42,530 nucleotides of DNA from Pseudomonadota bacterium (lineage in GTDB: Bacteria > Pseudomonadota > Gammaproteobacteria > Xanthomonadales > Rhodanobacteraceae). The stretch is taken from assembly GCA_021781425.1 (NCBI GenBank), contig JAJXWU010000205.1, positions 1 through 42,530 of the forward strand. The letters are read 5' to 3'. Of the stretch, positions 1-9,534 are shown piece after piece. The notes under the pieces are model-generated. The model ran no database searches. It was given only the letters and a program-made list of their open reading frames with translations, and had not been told where the DNA came from. The translations under genes and the position numbers were made by a program. The first letter of the stretch is position 1. Each line of letters opens with the position of its first letter.

Positions 1-1
1 A

Positions 2-616
2 CAACGCGCATTCGAAACGCATTGGACACGCTACGGCCTCGACCTTTCCACTACTGTCCCGGACTGGCAGCAGGTGTTCGGACGGCGCACGGCGCTGGTA
101 CTGGAAGTCGGTTTCGGCAATGGCGAACAATTGCTGTGGTCAGCCCTGCACGAGCCGGACAAGGATTTTATCGGCGTCGAGGTCCACCGCCCCGGCGTCG
201 GCCGCTTGCTCAACGCCCTGGCAGCGCACAATGTGGACAATGTGCGTTTGTATAATCACGATGCGGTCGAGGTGCTGGAACAGGCGTTCACAACGCGCGC
301 CTTGAACGAGGTACGCATCTACTTTCCCGATCCATGGCCGAAGAAACGCCAGCACAAGCGCCGTCTGCTCCAGCCGGAATTCGCCGCGAATCTCGCCACC
401 CGCGTCGTGCCCGGCGGGCGCTTGCATCTGGCCACCGACTGGGCGGACTATGCCGCGCAGATGCGCGAAGTCCTGGACAACGCCGCACAATGGCGCAACC
501 TCGGTGGTGCCGATGGCTGTGTCGCGCGCCCGCCTTGGCGCATCGAAACCCATTTCGAGAAACGCGGGCGCAAACTCGGCCACGGCGTTTGGGACCTGCT
601 GTATGAACGCTGTTGA
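2..616 (+). CDS. trmB: tRNA (guanine-N7)-methyltransferase, 5' end outside window
   Basis: TrmB methylates N7 of G46 in the variable loop of tRNAs using S-adenosylmethionine. The frame is open from base 2 and encodes 204 residues. The true start lies upstream, because the residues before the GTG at 74 (ending WTRYGLDL) already match the usual TrmB N-terminus. Visible features are the SAM-binding glycine motif LEVGFGNG, the family signature [15 protein letters not shown] and the typical C-terminal stretch [20 protein letters not shown]. The protein is cytosolic. A 52-bp gap separates it from the following permease. The family call is secure; only the N-terminus is missing. Confidence 0.95.
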   Translation, partial: QRAFETHWTRYGLDLSTTVPDWQQVFGRRTALVLEVGFGNGEQLLWSALHEPDKDFIGVEVHRPGVGRLLNALAAHNVDNVRLYNHDAVEVLEQAFTTRALNEVRIYFPDPWPKKRQHKRRLLQPEFAANLATRVVPGGRLHLATDWADYAAQMREVLDNAAQWRNLGGADGCVARPPWRIETHFEKRGRKLGHGVWDLLYERC

Positions 617-668
617 CTGCCACACCTGACGCCGCCGAACAACAACAAACCCCGATGAACGGCCAGCC

Positions 669-2513
669 ATGAATTCCGGACTCGTCCTCAGCCACGACAT
701 GCTGCTCGTGCTAGGGCTGCTCGTGTTCACGGTGCTCATGCTGGTGCTGGAATGGGTGCGCGGCGACCTAGTCGCCTTGCTGGTCGTGGTGGTCATCGGC
801 ATCACACGCCTGATCCCGGTCGAGCAACTGTTCGACGGTTTCGCCGGCAATGCGGTGATCTCGCTGATTGCGGTGATGATCATGGGTGCAGGCCTGGACC
901 GCACCGGCGTGCTGAACAAGGCGGCCTCGCTAATCCTGCGTCTGGCCGGCGGCGTGGAAACGCGCCTGGGTCTGCTCATCAACGCGATGGCGGGCGCGTT
1001 GTCGTCGGTGATCCAAAGCCAGGCGCTGGCGGCACTGTTCCTGCCCGTAGCCAGCCGCGTCAGCGCGCGCACCGGCGTGCCGCTCGGGCGCCTGCTGCTG
1101 CCGATGGCATTCTGCATTCTGGCCGGCACCAACACCACGATGATCAGCAATTCGCCACTGATCCTGCTCAACGACCTGATCGCCAGCGCCAATCGCAACC
1201 TGCCGCCCGGCGCGCAAACCATCGAGCCGTTCTCGCTGTTCGCGATCGCGCCGATCGGCATTTCCTTGCTGCTGGTTGGTCTGGCCTATTTCGCTCTGCT
1301 CACACGCCGGCTGCTGCCGGCGGACGAAGATAGCCAGGGTGTTACGCCCGGCCGTACCGAAACCTACTTCGCCGAAACCTACGGCATCGACGGCGAGGTC
1401 AGCGAACTTACCGTCACCACGGAAAGTCCGCTGGTGGGCATGAGTGTGGTCGAAGCCGAAGCGCTGCGCGGCGCGCCGCTGATCCTGGCGATCAAGAACG
1501 GCGAGGAAACGCGCCTGGCGCCGCCGGCCGACACCATGATCTGGGTCGGCACCGTGCTCGGCGTACTCGGCAAGCGCGAGCAAGTCAACGAATTCGCCAA
1601 CCTCAACCTGCTGCGCGTGCAGGCGCGCCTGAGCGTGTTCCGCGACATGTTCAATCCGAACCGCGCCGGCATCGCCGAGGCCGTGGTGCCGCCGACCTCG
1701 CGCTTCGTCAAGCAGGAGGTAGGCGATCTGCGCCTGCGCAAGCGTTTCGGCGTCAGTGTACTCGCGGTCTACCGCGGCGAGGAGGTGTTCCGCGAAGACG
1801 TACGCAAGACCGCACTGCGGGCCGGCGATACTCTGGTGCTGCACGGCTTCTGGCGCGACCTCACGCTCGCCGCCGACGAACGCGATTTCGTCGTCGTCAC
1901 CGACTATCCCAAAGAAGACCACCGCCCGAGCAAGATCTGGCACGCGGTGGCGTTCTTCGCCCTGGCGATGGGTTTGGGCCTGTTTACCGACGTCAAGCTC
2001 TCGGTGGCGATGATGACCGGCGCGGTCGGCATGCTGCTGGCCGGAGTGCTCAACATGGACGAGGCCTACCGCGCAGTCAACTGGAAGACGATCTTTACTC
2101 TTGCTTGCCTGATTCCGTTGGGCTGGGCGATGGACTCGACCGGCACGGCGGCATGGATCGCGCAAGAGGCGTTGCGTTATCTCGGCGGCCTGCCGCAGTG
2201 GGGGCTGCAGGCCTGCATCGCTGTGCTTGCCCTGCTGTTCTCGCAAGTCATGTCCAATGTCGGCGCGGCGGTGATGATGGTGCCGATGGCGATCAACTTC
2301 GCTCTCGCCTCGGGCGGCAATCCTGCCGCCTACGCCATGATCGTGGCGATATCCACTTCGAACACCTTCCTGATTCCGGCAGCCAGTCCGGTGCTGCTGG
2401 TCGTGGCCGGCCCCGGAGGCTATACCAGCCGCGACTTCCTGCGCGCCGGCCTGCCATTGACCGCACTTCTGCTCGTCGTAATGCTGGTAGCCGTGAACCT
2501 GGTATTCCGCTGA
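669..2513 (+). CDS. SLC13-family permease with two RCK_C (TrkA-C) domains
   Basis: This 614-residue inner-membrane protein has hydrophobic segments in roughly residues 1-220 and 420-614. Between them lies a soluble insert at about 238-415. The insert contains two RCK_C/TrkA-C-like modules, one around SELTVTTESPLVGMSVVEAE and one around VKQEVGDLRLRKRFGVSVLA, which usually sense ligands or ions. This arrangement is typical of the SLC13/ArsB-like permeases that move anions such as sulfate or carboxylates, generally with sodium. The substrate cannot be read from the sequence. The ATG at 669 is followed directly by a hydrophobic segment; no strong ribosome binding site precedes it. The gene stands alone between trmB and a secreted protein. 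Confidence 0.88.
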   Translation: MNSGLVLSHDMLLVLGLLVFTVLMLVLEWVRGDLVALLVVVVIGITRLIPVEQLFDGFAGNAVISLIAVMIMGAGLDRTGVLNKAASLILRLAGGVETRLGLLINAMAGALSSVIQSQALAALFLPVASRVSARTGVPLGRLLLPMAFCILAGTNTTMISNSPLILLNDLIASANRNLPPGAQTIEPFSLFAIAPIGISLLLVGLAYFALLTRRLLPADEDSQGVTPGRTETYFAETYGIDGEVSELTVTTESPLVGMSVVEAEALRGAPLILAIKNGEETRLAPPADTMIWVGTVLGVLGKREQVNEFANLNLLRVQARLSVFRDMFNPNRAGIAEAVVPPTSRFVKQEVGDLRLRKRFGVSVLAVYRGEEVFREDVRKTALRAGDTLVLHGFWRDLTLAADERDFVVVTDYPKEDHRPSKIWHAVAFFALAMGLGLFTDVKLSVAMMTGAVGMLLAGVLNMDEAYRAVNWKTIFTLACLIPLGWAMDSTGTAAWIAQEALRYLGGLPQWGLQACIAVLALLFSQVMSNVGAAVMMVPMAINFALASGGNPAAYAMIVAISTSNTFLIPAASPVLLVVAGPGGYTSRDFLRAGLPLTALLLVVMLVAVNLVFR

Positions 2514-2603
2514 ACGGATCTGCGTCGGCGCGGCTGCGTTGCGCTAGAATGGCTGCGGGAATTCGCTCCGCACGGATGCGCAACGCATCACCGGAGGTTC
2601 GCT

Positions 2604-2966
2604 ATGATCCGTCCCATCCTGATCCTGGTTCTTTGCGCTCCCACCGTCGCCGCCGTCGCGGCAACCGGTACGTGCAGCGTTTCCGGCACTGCCTACGACT
2701 TCGGCGGGCGTCCGCTGCGCGCCGCTGTCGTGCGCCTGATCGACACGCAATCGCAGCGTGCCGAACTGCTCGCCACCGATGCCCACGCCGACTACGCGTT
2801 CGCTGATCTCGCGCCGGGTGCGCGCTATCAGCTGGATTTGCTCAGCGTGCCAACCGTGGTCACCGGCACGCACCTGCCGACGCGGTCGGTCGTCGGCAAG
2901 TCGTCCGCATTTGCCTGCGCGGCCGGACAGACCGCGCGTGACGACGTGCGCGTGCAAGTCGACTGA
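2604..2966 (+). CDS. Small secreted protein with a CarboxypepD_reg-like beta fold
   Basis: The product has 120 residues. A signal peptide covers about residues 1-20 (MIRPILILVLC...AVAA), so it is probably periplasmic or secreted. The mature part carries a pattern typical of carboxypeptidase-regulatory-like or transthyretin-like folds: VSGTAYDFGGRPLRAAVVRL, then ADYAFADLAPGARYQLDL. The domain call is by pattern only and the function is unknown. The ATG at 2604 follows a clear GGAGG. The gene converges on the Rieske gene, with only 6 bp between the stop codons. Two cysteines in the mature chain could form a disulfide. Confidence 0.7.
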   Translation: MIRPILILVLCAPTVAAVAATGTCSVSGTAYDFGGRPLRAAVVRLIDTQSQRAELLATDAHADYAFADLAPGARYQLDLLSVPTVVTGTHLPTRSVVGKSSAFACAAGQTARDDVRVQVD

Positions 2967-2972
2967 CGCGAC

Positions 2973-3305
2973 TCAGGGCAGGCACACTTGCCCGTCGACC
3001 ACTTCGACGGGCACCGAGCGCAAACCGGCGCCACGGCACGGGCCACCGAGGCAATGACCGGATTCAAGGCCGAACACCGCGCCATGCGCGGCGCAGATCA
3101 GTGTGCCGTTGTCGATCAGAAACTTGCCAGGCGCGTAATCCAGACGCCGCCCTGCATGCGGACATTCGTTGTGATAGGCGGCAACCGCATCGCCGACACG
3201 GACCAGAATCAAATCGAAGCCGCCGGTACTGGAGTCCACGTGCACGGCCACAGCGCCGCCGTCAGGGATCGCGTCGAAGCCGCATAACGATTTTCTAACG
3301 TCCAT
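2973..3305 (-). CDS. Rieske [2Fe-2S] domain protein (ferredoxin-like)
   Basis: With the ATG at 3305 this is a 110-residue soluble protein. The Rieske cluster ligands are present: C48-P-H50 in NECPHAGRRLDY and C71-x2-H74 in LICAAHGAVF. No other domain is present, so it resembles the stand-alone Rieske ferredoxins that pass electrons to oxygenases or act in uncharacterised redox steps. An upstream in-frame GTG at 3332 would add nine residues, but the protein reads naturally from MDVRKSLCGF. A GGGAAGG stretch sits about 12 bases ahead of the ATG. The neighbours give no clue to its partner. Confidence 0.85.
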   Translation of the reverse strand: MDVRKSLCGFDAIPDGGAVAVHVDSSTGGFDLILVRVGDAVAAYHNECPHAGRRLDYAPGKFLIDNGTLICAAHGAVFGLESGHCLGGPCRGAGLRSVPVEVVDGQVCLP

Positions 3306-3357
3306 TGGCGTATCTAGCCCTTCCCCGTCCACGATTCATTCTGCCACAGGGAGCGAT

Positions 3358-3627
3358 ATGGCCATGTTCCAATGGCACTGGTTCAACCGCTCGCAGCATC
3401 CTTTGCTGCGCGTGCTCTTGACCGCGCTGGGCATCGTGCTCGTGGCCGGCATCCTCGTGCTCGGGTTTTTCGCCCTGATCGCATTCGCCTTCGTCGGCGT
3501 CGTCGTCGCCGTTGTGCGCGCGCTGACGCGTTCGCATGCGCCCGCCGCCTCGTGCGTGAACGACCCCAGCGTCATCGAAGGCGAATACGTGATCGTGCGC
3601 AACGATCCGGCCGCCTTGAAACACTGA
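3358..3627 (+). CDS. Small inner-membrane protein, function unknown
   Basis: The product has 89 residues. A short N-terminal part (MAMFQWHWFNRSQHPLL) precedes one long hydrophobic stretch at about residues 19-53, long enough for a helical hairpin or one extended helix. A polar tail of about 35 residues ends in EGEYVIVRNDPAALKH. A GGGAG motif lies just upstream of the ATG at 3358; the second ATG at 3364 is an alternative start. I do not recognise the family. The coding call rests on the start signal and the membrane profile. Confidence 0.65.
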   Translation: MAMFQWHWFNRSQHPLLRVLLTALGIVLVAGILVLGFFALIAFAFVGVVVAVVRALTRSHAPAASCVNDPSVIEGEYVIVRNDPAALKH

Positions 3628-3725
3628 TTCAACCGGCGGTTCCATCACCGACATGACAAGTGGCGCTGTCGTCGGACTGCGCCGCTCGCTACAGTGCGCG
3701 TTCCGCTTTTTTCGACTGCGCCCGC

Positions 3726-4655
3726 ATGGACCAAGCCGTTTCCGCCACCGACTCACCCCCACTCACGATGTCCTCGCCGCGCATCCTGGTGCCGCTCGCG
3801 CTCGCTGGCGTCTACCTGATCTGGGGTTCGACCTACCTTGCCATTCGCATCGGCATCGAAGGCTTCCCGCCGTTCCTGATGGCAGCGATCCGCTTTCCCA
3901 TCGCCGGCGGATTGATGTACGCGTTTCTGCGCTGGCGCGGCGTCGCTGCGCCAACGCGGCGACAATGGTTCAACTGCCTGGTCACTTCGTGTCTGTTGTT
4001 AGGCCTGGGCAACGGCCTGGTGTGTTACGCGGAGCAGACCGTCCCATCCGGCATCGCTGCGGTGGCGGTCGCCAGCGTCGGCCTGTTCATGGCGATCTTC
4101 GCCGGCCTCTACGGCCATTGGCCGAACCGGCTCGAATGGCTGGGACTCGTCGTCGGTTTCGCCGGCGTCGTAGTGCTCAATCTCGGCAATGGGCTACGCT
4201 CCTCGCCGCTCGGCGCCGCTGCGCTCGTGCTGGCGTCGATCGGCTGGGCCTGTGGATCGATCTGGAGCCGCCACCGCGACATGCCGGCGCCGACGATGGG
4301 CGCCGCCGCGCAAATGTTGTGCGGCGGCATTCCGCTCGGGCTGATGGCATGGGTCAGCGGCGAACGCCTCACGCAGATGCCGTCGTTGCATGCCGCGCTG
4401 GCACTGGGCTACCTCATCGTCGCCGGATCGATCCTCGGCTTCACAGCGTACATCTACCTGCTGCACAACGTACGTCCGGCGCTGGCGACGAGCTACGCCT
4501 ACGTCAATCCGCCCGTCGCCGTGCTGGTCGGCGTCGTCCTTGGCGGTGAGGCGGTGCACCGGCTCGACGTCGCCGGCACCATCGTGATCCTTGCCGGCGT
4601 GGTGGCGATCACGCTGGCGAAGTCGAACCTGACGCGTTCACGCGATGCGGAGTAA
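3726..4655 (+). CDS. EamA/DMT-superfamily exporter (YedA/RhtA-like)
   Basis: This is a membrane protein of about 309 residues with ten predicted hydrophobic helices in two EamA repeats. The first repeat begins VYLIWGSTYLAIRIGIEGFPPFLMAAIRF, the classic opening of this family. The second begins near residue 160 (AALVLASIGWACGSIWSRH). Members export amino acids, metabolites or drugs; the substrate is not predictable here. The frame is open from a GTG at 3660, but that extension is low-complexity and unlike the family. I therefore chose the ATG at 3726, with 3768 (MSSPRIL) as an alternative. The gene converges on the ABC exporter operon and ends inside a hairpin. Confidence 0.9.
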   Translation: MDQAVSATDSPPLTMSSPRILVPLALAGVYLIWGSTYLAIRIGIEGFPPFLMAAIRFPIAGGLMYAFLRWRGVAAPTRRQWFNCLVTSCLLLGLGNGLVCYAEQTVPSGIAAVAVASVGLFMAIFAGLYGHWPNRLEWLGLVVGFAGVVVLNLGNGLRSSPLGAAALVLASIGWACGSIWSRHRDMPAPTMGAAAQMLCGGIPLGLMAWVSGERLTQMPSLHAALALGYLIVAGSILGFTAYIYLLHNVRPALATSYAYVNPPVAVLVGVVLGGEAVHRLDVAGTIVILAGVVAITLAKSNLTRSRDAE

Positions 4656-4666
4656 CGCATCGCGTG
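4639..4666. terminator. Hairpin at the end of the EamA gene
   Basis: A perfect inverted repeat, CACGCGATGCG / CGCATCGCGTG, has an 11-bp stem and a 6-base loop (GAGTAA) that carries the stop codon of the EamA gene. It lies between convergent genes. There is no T-run on either strand, so termination is plausible but not canonical. Confidence 0.45.
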
Positions 4667-4732
4667 CGCCGAGCGAGGGTGAGACAGGGACGTCGATCGT
4701 CAAACGCACCAGGGATGGTTCTCGGAAAGACT

Positions 4733-6043
4733 TTACTGCTCGCGCAACGCCACCGTCACCGGCAAACGCGCAGCGCGCAGCGCCGGGAACGCGCCACCGA
4801 CGAAGCCGATCACCAGCGCCCACTTCAAGCCGGTCAGCACCAGCGCCGGCGAGACCTTGAAGTTGAACACCACCTGGCTGAAGTTCTGGCTCAGCGTCGA
4901 CACCGTGTAGTTGTCGAAGATGAGCCAGGCGATCGCCGCGCCGAGCACGCCGCCGAGCAGGGCCAGCAACATGGTCTCCAGCAACACTGAAACCACGACC
5001 GGAAGACCGCGAAAACCGATCGCGCGCAGGGTGGCGATTTCGCGCGCGCGCGTGGCCACCGCCGCATACATCGTGTTGAGCGCGCCGAACACCGCGCCGA
5101 TCGCCATGATCGTACCGACCACGCCACCGATGATGCGGATCAGCTTGGCCAGGCCTTCGGACTGCTTGCTGAAATAATCGCGCGTGGTCTGCACGTCGAC
5201 GGTCAGCTGCGGATTCCCCGCGAGCGCAGCCTTGAACGCATCGAATGCGCCGGGGTCGGTGAGCTTGACCGCGGCATCGGTCACGCTGTCGCCGCGCCGG
5301 TAGGTCGAGGCAACGATGTCGGTGTCGCCCCACAAATCCGAATCGTAGGCATCGCCGGAATCGAAGGTGCCAACGATGGTCCAGACCTGGTTGTTGAGTT
5401 TGATCGTCGAACCCAGGCCCAAGCCCTGGAATTGCGCCTCCGCGCCCTTGCCGGCGATCAGTTCGCGCAGTCCCGGCGTGAACTTGCGTCCGCTGGTGAT
5501 CTTTACGTTCGGGCGCAGATTCCACACCTGCGCACCCACGCCGCGGATCTCCACGTTTGCGTCCAGGCCGCTGCCCTTGCGCGGCAGCGAGGCGACGACC
5601 ACCAGTTCCGGCGAGACGATGGGTTGGCCCTTGGCATCCTTGAGGATGCCCGGCGTTTGCTCAATCTGTACCACCGCATCGTGCATCAGCACGGAATTGA
5701 GCTCGGCGTTCGCGCCGGCACGCATGACCAGCACGGTGTCATCGGTGCCGGTCTGCTTGAGCGTGGCCTGGAAGCCCTCGCCCATCGCCAGCAGCGCGAC
5801 CAGCACGCCGACCACGCCGGCGATGCCGATGATCACCACGGACGAGGATCCCAGCCGTTGCGGAATCGTGGCGAGGCCGACCCGCGTCACCGACCAAGCC
5901 TGGCGTCCGCGGCGGCCGAATGCCATCCACAGCGCGAGCAGCACGGCGATCGCCACAAGGGCAACCCATGGCAGCATGGCCAGCAAAACGGCAGTGGCGA
6001 CCAGCAGGATGCCGATACCGAGGTTCGCGATAAATTTGCGCAT
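4733..6043 (-). CDS. ABC transporter permease, MacB/FtsX type (second permease)
   Basis: The 436-residue protein has two extra N-terminal helices (about residues 5-45) and then the MacB/FtsX plan. A helix near 70-90 is followed by a large periplasmic MacB_PCD region (about 95-280). Three C-terminal helices begin at IIGGVVGTIMAIGAVFGALNTMYAAVATRAREIATLRAIGF, where the REIATLRAIGF coupling motif is typical. AGGAG precedes the ATG at 6043. It is the last gene of a four-gene operon, 12 bp after the first permease. The two dissimilar permeases probably form a heterodimer. MacAB-like systems act mechanically across the inner membrane to export peptides, lipids or drugs; the substrate is unknown. 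Confidence 0.9.
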   Translation of the reverse strand: MRKFIANLGIGILLVATAVLLAMLPWVALVAIAVLLALWMAFGRRGRQAWSVTRVGLATIPQRLGSSSVVIIGIAGVVGVLVALLAMGEGFQATLKQTGTDDTVLVMRAGANAELNSVLMHDAVVQIEQTPGILKDAKGQPIVSPELVVVASLPRKGSGLDANVEIRGVGAQVWNLRPNVKITSGRKFTPGLRELIAGKGAEAQFQGLGLGSTIKLNNQVWTIVGTFDSGDAYDSDLWGDTDIVASTYRRGDSVTDAAVKLTDPGAFDAFKAALAGNPQLTVDVQTTRDYFSKQSEGLAKLIRIIGGVVGTIMAIGAVFGALNTMYAAVATRAREIATLRAIGFRGLPVVVSVLLETMLLALLGGVLGAAIAWLIFDNYTVSTLSQNFSQVVFNFKVSPALVLTGLKWALVIGFVGGAFPALRAARLPVTVALREQ

Positions 6044-6055
6044 TGTATACTCCTG

Positions 6056-7216
6056 TCAGCGTCCGGCCAGCGCATCAACGATCTTCAGGCGCATGCCGCG
6101 CAGCGCCGGCAACCAGCCGATCAGCAGACCGATGCCGAACATCAGCGCCACGCCGAGCGCCCACGTGTTCCAGCGCACGCCGTCCGGCAACAGACCCTGC
6201 ACCTTGCTGCTCATTGCCGGCACGATCACGGCGGCGAGGCCGATGCCGATCAGTCCGCCGAGCAAAATCAGCAGCACCGATTCGGCCAACACCAGCCCGA
6301 GCACGCCACGGTTGGAAAACCCGATCGTCTTGAGCACCGCGAGTTCCGGGATGCGCTCGCGCACCGCCTGCGCCATGGTATTGCCGGTGAGCAGAATGAG
6401 TGTGAAAAACACCGCGCTCATGATGCCGCCGACGATCAGGCCAATGTCGGCGAACTGGCTCACGAAGGAACGGTTGAACGCGTTCTCGCTCTCGGTCTTG
6501 GTCTCGTGGTCGGAGTTGGCCGAGATCGCGTCGATCGCCTTGGCCACCTGATCGGCCTGATTCGGATCGTTCAATTTCTCGATGTACCAGCCGATGCGGC
6601 CGTTGCCGAACTGGCGCGCCTCGTCGAAATACTTCCAGTTGAAGAACAGGATCGGTTCCTTGTTCTTCTCTTTCGGATCGCGCGCATGGAAAATGCCGAC
6701 CAGATCGAAGGTCCAGGTGTTGTTGCCGTCCTTCTGCGGAAAGATCGTCGCCTGCAGCGGAATCTTGTCGCCGATCTTCCAGCCGTATTTCTTCGCCAGC
6801 GACTCGCCAACGATGCAGCCGGTGCGCGTGTTCTTGAATGCCGCCAATTGATCGGGCGGAATCTCGTATTCCGAAAACAGATCCATGAAGTTCGGGCTCA
6901 CCGCTTCGTTCGGGAAGAAGTTCTTCGGATCCTGGTAGATGCCGCCGAACCAGTTCGCGTAAGCCACTTCCTTCACGCCCGGCACTGTCTGGATGCGGGC
7001 GAGCAGGCTCTGCGGCTGCGACACGGTGAAACTGATCTTGGACATGGTGATCATGCGGTCGACGCCGGCCACGCTGTTGCCGGCATCGCTGAACGCGTTG
7101 CGCACAGAATCGAGCAGACCGAACAACAGGAAGGCCGCCAGCACCGAAGCGATGGTGAAGAAGGTGCGGGTTTTGCGCCGGAACAGCGCCGCCCAGACCA
7201 GATGCAAGTATTTCAT
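6056..7216 (-). CDS. ABC transporter permease, MacB/FtsX type (first permease)
   Basis: The 386-residue protein has an N-terminal helix (about 17-38, after MKYLHLVWAALFRRKTRT) and a periplasmic domain of about 230 residues. Three C-terminal helices include the coupling motif RERIPELAVLKTIGFSN. The start ATG at 7216 is preceded by AGGAG. It lacks the two extra N-terminal helices of the other permease, so the pair is asymmetric. It lies 157 bp downstream of the ATPase gene, a gap with no gene or terminator that I can see, so co-transcription is likely. Confidence 0.9.
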   Translation of the reverse strand: MKYLHLVWAALFRRKTRTFFTIASVLAAFLLFGLLDSVRNAFSDAGNSVAGVDRMITMSKISFTVSQPQSLLARIQTVPGVKEVAYANWFGGIYQDPKNFFPNEAVSPNFMDLFSEYEIPPDQLAAFKNTRTGCIVGESLAKKYGWKIGDKIPLQATIFPQKDGNNTWTFDLVGIFHARDPKEKNKEPILFFNWKYFDEARQFGNGRIGWYIEKLNDPNQADQVAKAIDAISANSDHETKTESENAFNRSFVSQFADIGLIVGGIMSAVFFTLILLTGNTMAQAVRERIPELAVLKTIGFSNRGVLGLVLAESVLLILLGGLIGIGLAAVIVPAMSSKVQGLLPDGVRWNTWALGVALMFGIGLLIGWLPALRGMRLKIVDALAGR

Positions 7217-7373
7217 CGGATTTCTCCTTTACCGAACCTTCGTCCAAGCGTCGCGAGCGATGGCGGATTGTGCGAAAACGGAACGCAGGAACCGCAGTTT
7301 ACGTGCAGAGTAAATGAGGATTCCGAGCACCGGATTCGGGCAAACCGCCGAGCGCGGCAGCTTGTGCGTAGGT

Positions 7374-8063
<690 letters not shown>

Positions 8064-8085
8064 CGTTCGATCCTCTGCGAATGCG

Positions 8086-9330
8086 TTACTTGCCGGCTGT
8101 TTCGACTTTCAGTTTTGCGCCATCGTTCATTTCCGCCGGTGGTTGCTTGACCACCGGCGTGCCCGCGGCGATGCCTTCGACCAGGCGCAAATCCGAATAC
8201 GTCTGGCCCGGCGTCACCGCGCGCGCCCGCGCGTGACCGCCGTCGATTGCGAACACGACATTTTTGCCGTCGCGCCGCACAATGCTCGCGGACGGAACCA
8301 GCACGCCCGTGAGCGGCACTGCGTTCGTGTTTTTCTTCGCCTCTTCCAGAAACGACACGCGCGCGCCCATGTCCGGCAGCACGCGTGCATCCTTCTGATC
8401 GAGCGCAATGCGCACCTTGACCGTGGCCTTGCTCCTGTCCGCGGTCGGAATCACCGCGATCACGTGCGCGGGTATCGTCCAGTTCGGATACGCATCGAGC
8501 ACCGCCTGCGCGGACTGATTCGGCTGCACGCGATTGATGTAGGCCTCGTTCACGTCGACGTCGACCTCGAGCGAATCCATGTCGACGATGGTGCCGACGC
8601 CGGTGCGGGTGAAGCCGCCGCCGGCGGAAAATGGTGAAACGATCTCGCCGACCTGTGCATTCTTGGCGATGATCACGCCGGCGAACGGGGCGCGCACGGT
8701 GCAGTAATCGAGCTGGACTTGCGCCGCCTTCACGCCGGCCGCAGCCAGTTCGATCTGCTTGCGCTGCGCATCGACCTGCGCGCCGAGCGTCGCCACCTGC
8801 GTCTGCGCGTCCTCCAGCGCCTGCTGCGAGACCAGATGCCGGCCGACCAGATCCTGTGCGCGCTTGAGATCGCGCTGCGCCTGCGCCAATTGCGCCTGGT
8901 ACTGGAGCAGTGTCGCCTGCGCCGCCTGTCGCTGCGCCTGCGCTTGCGCCAGCGCGGCCTTCTGCGCGGTGTCGTCCAGCCGCGCCAGTACCTGATCCTT
9001 GGCGACATGCTCGCCTTCCTCGATCAGGACTTCGGTCAAGGTGCCAGTGATCTGCGCCGACACGGTCGCCTCGCGCCGCGCGGTGATGTAGCCGGTGGCC
9101 TGCAGCACGGCGGTATCGCCGCTGTTCGCCGACGGCGCGATCGCGGTGGCCGCTTGCACGGCGAAGCGCTGCCCGCCGAAAAAGAACCAGGCCCCGCTGC
9201 CGATCAGCACGATGGCCGAGACGAGCGCGCCCGCGATCCATGGCCAGCGCGAGCCGCCGCCGGCGTCCTCGCGCTGGCGCGAGTCGATGCGCAGTTCCTT
9301 CAACAAGTCGGATTGATCCATGACGCCCAT
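8086..9330 (-). CDS. Periplasmic adaptor (HlyD/MacA-type membrane fusion protein)
   Basis: This is the first gene of the export operon, 414 residues from the ATG at 9330 (9321 is an alternative). One membrane anchor (about WPWIAGALVSAIVLIGSGAWFFF) is followed by a lipoyl-like half (VSAQITGTLTEVLIEEGEHVAKDQVLARLDD). An Ala/Gln-rich coiled-coil hairpin follows (about 120-215), then the second lipoyl half (YCTVRAPFAGVIIAKNAQVGE) and beta-barrel domains. The protein should link the inner-membrane ABC pair to an outer-membrane TolC-type channel, which is not in this window. An extension to a start at 9405 is unlike the family and was rejected. It diverges from the aminopeptidase gene. Confidence 0.88.
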   Translation of the reverse strand: MGVMDQSDLLKELRIDSRQREDAGGGSRWPWIAGALVSAIVLIGSGAWFFFGGQRFAVQAATAIAPSANSGDTAVLQATGYITARREATVSAQITGTLTEVLIEEGEHVAKDQVLARLDDTAQKAALAQAQAQRQAAQATLLQYQAQLAQAQRDLKRAQDLVGRHLVSQQALEDAQTQVATLGAQVDAQRKQIELAAAGVKAAQVQLDYCTVRAPFAGVIIAKNAQVGEIVSPFSAGGGFTRTGVGTIVDMDSLEVDVDVNEAYINRVQPNQSAQAVLDAYPNWTIPAHVIAVIPTADRSKATVKVRIALDQKDARVLPDMGARVSFLEEAKKNTNAVPLTGVLVPSASIVRRDGKNVVFAIDGGHARARAVTPGQTYSDLRLVEGIAAGTPVVKQPPAEMNDGAKLKVETAGK

Positions 9331-9534
9331 TGTCGGTGACGGTCGGCCCTTAAGTGTGCCATAGGCTCGCAGCCGATGGCGCAGCGCAACAGGGCCGGCG
9401 GTCACGATTCGCGGGTGACAAATGTCAGCCGCCGTTTCGGGACTTCGTGCCTTCTGGCACGTGCCGCCGGAAGTGCAACATGGTGTTCTTGGAGGATTCC
9501 AGTTTTGCCCTGCCCGCCCCGACAGAGATTTTCA

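Noticed and set aside
140-1261. Long minus-strand open frame opposite trmB and the permease
   Set aside because: It is antisense to two genes with clear family motifs; high GC yields such shadow frames.
9376-9534. Extension of the aminopeptidase to 9376
   Set aside because: It would bury a clear signal peptide that starts at 9535 and has no similarity to M1 enzymes.
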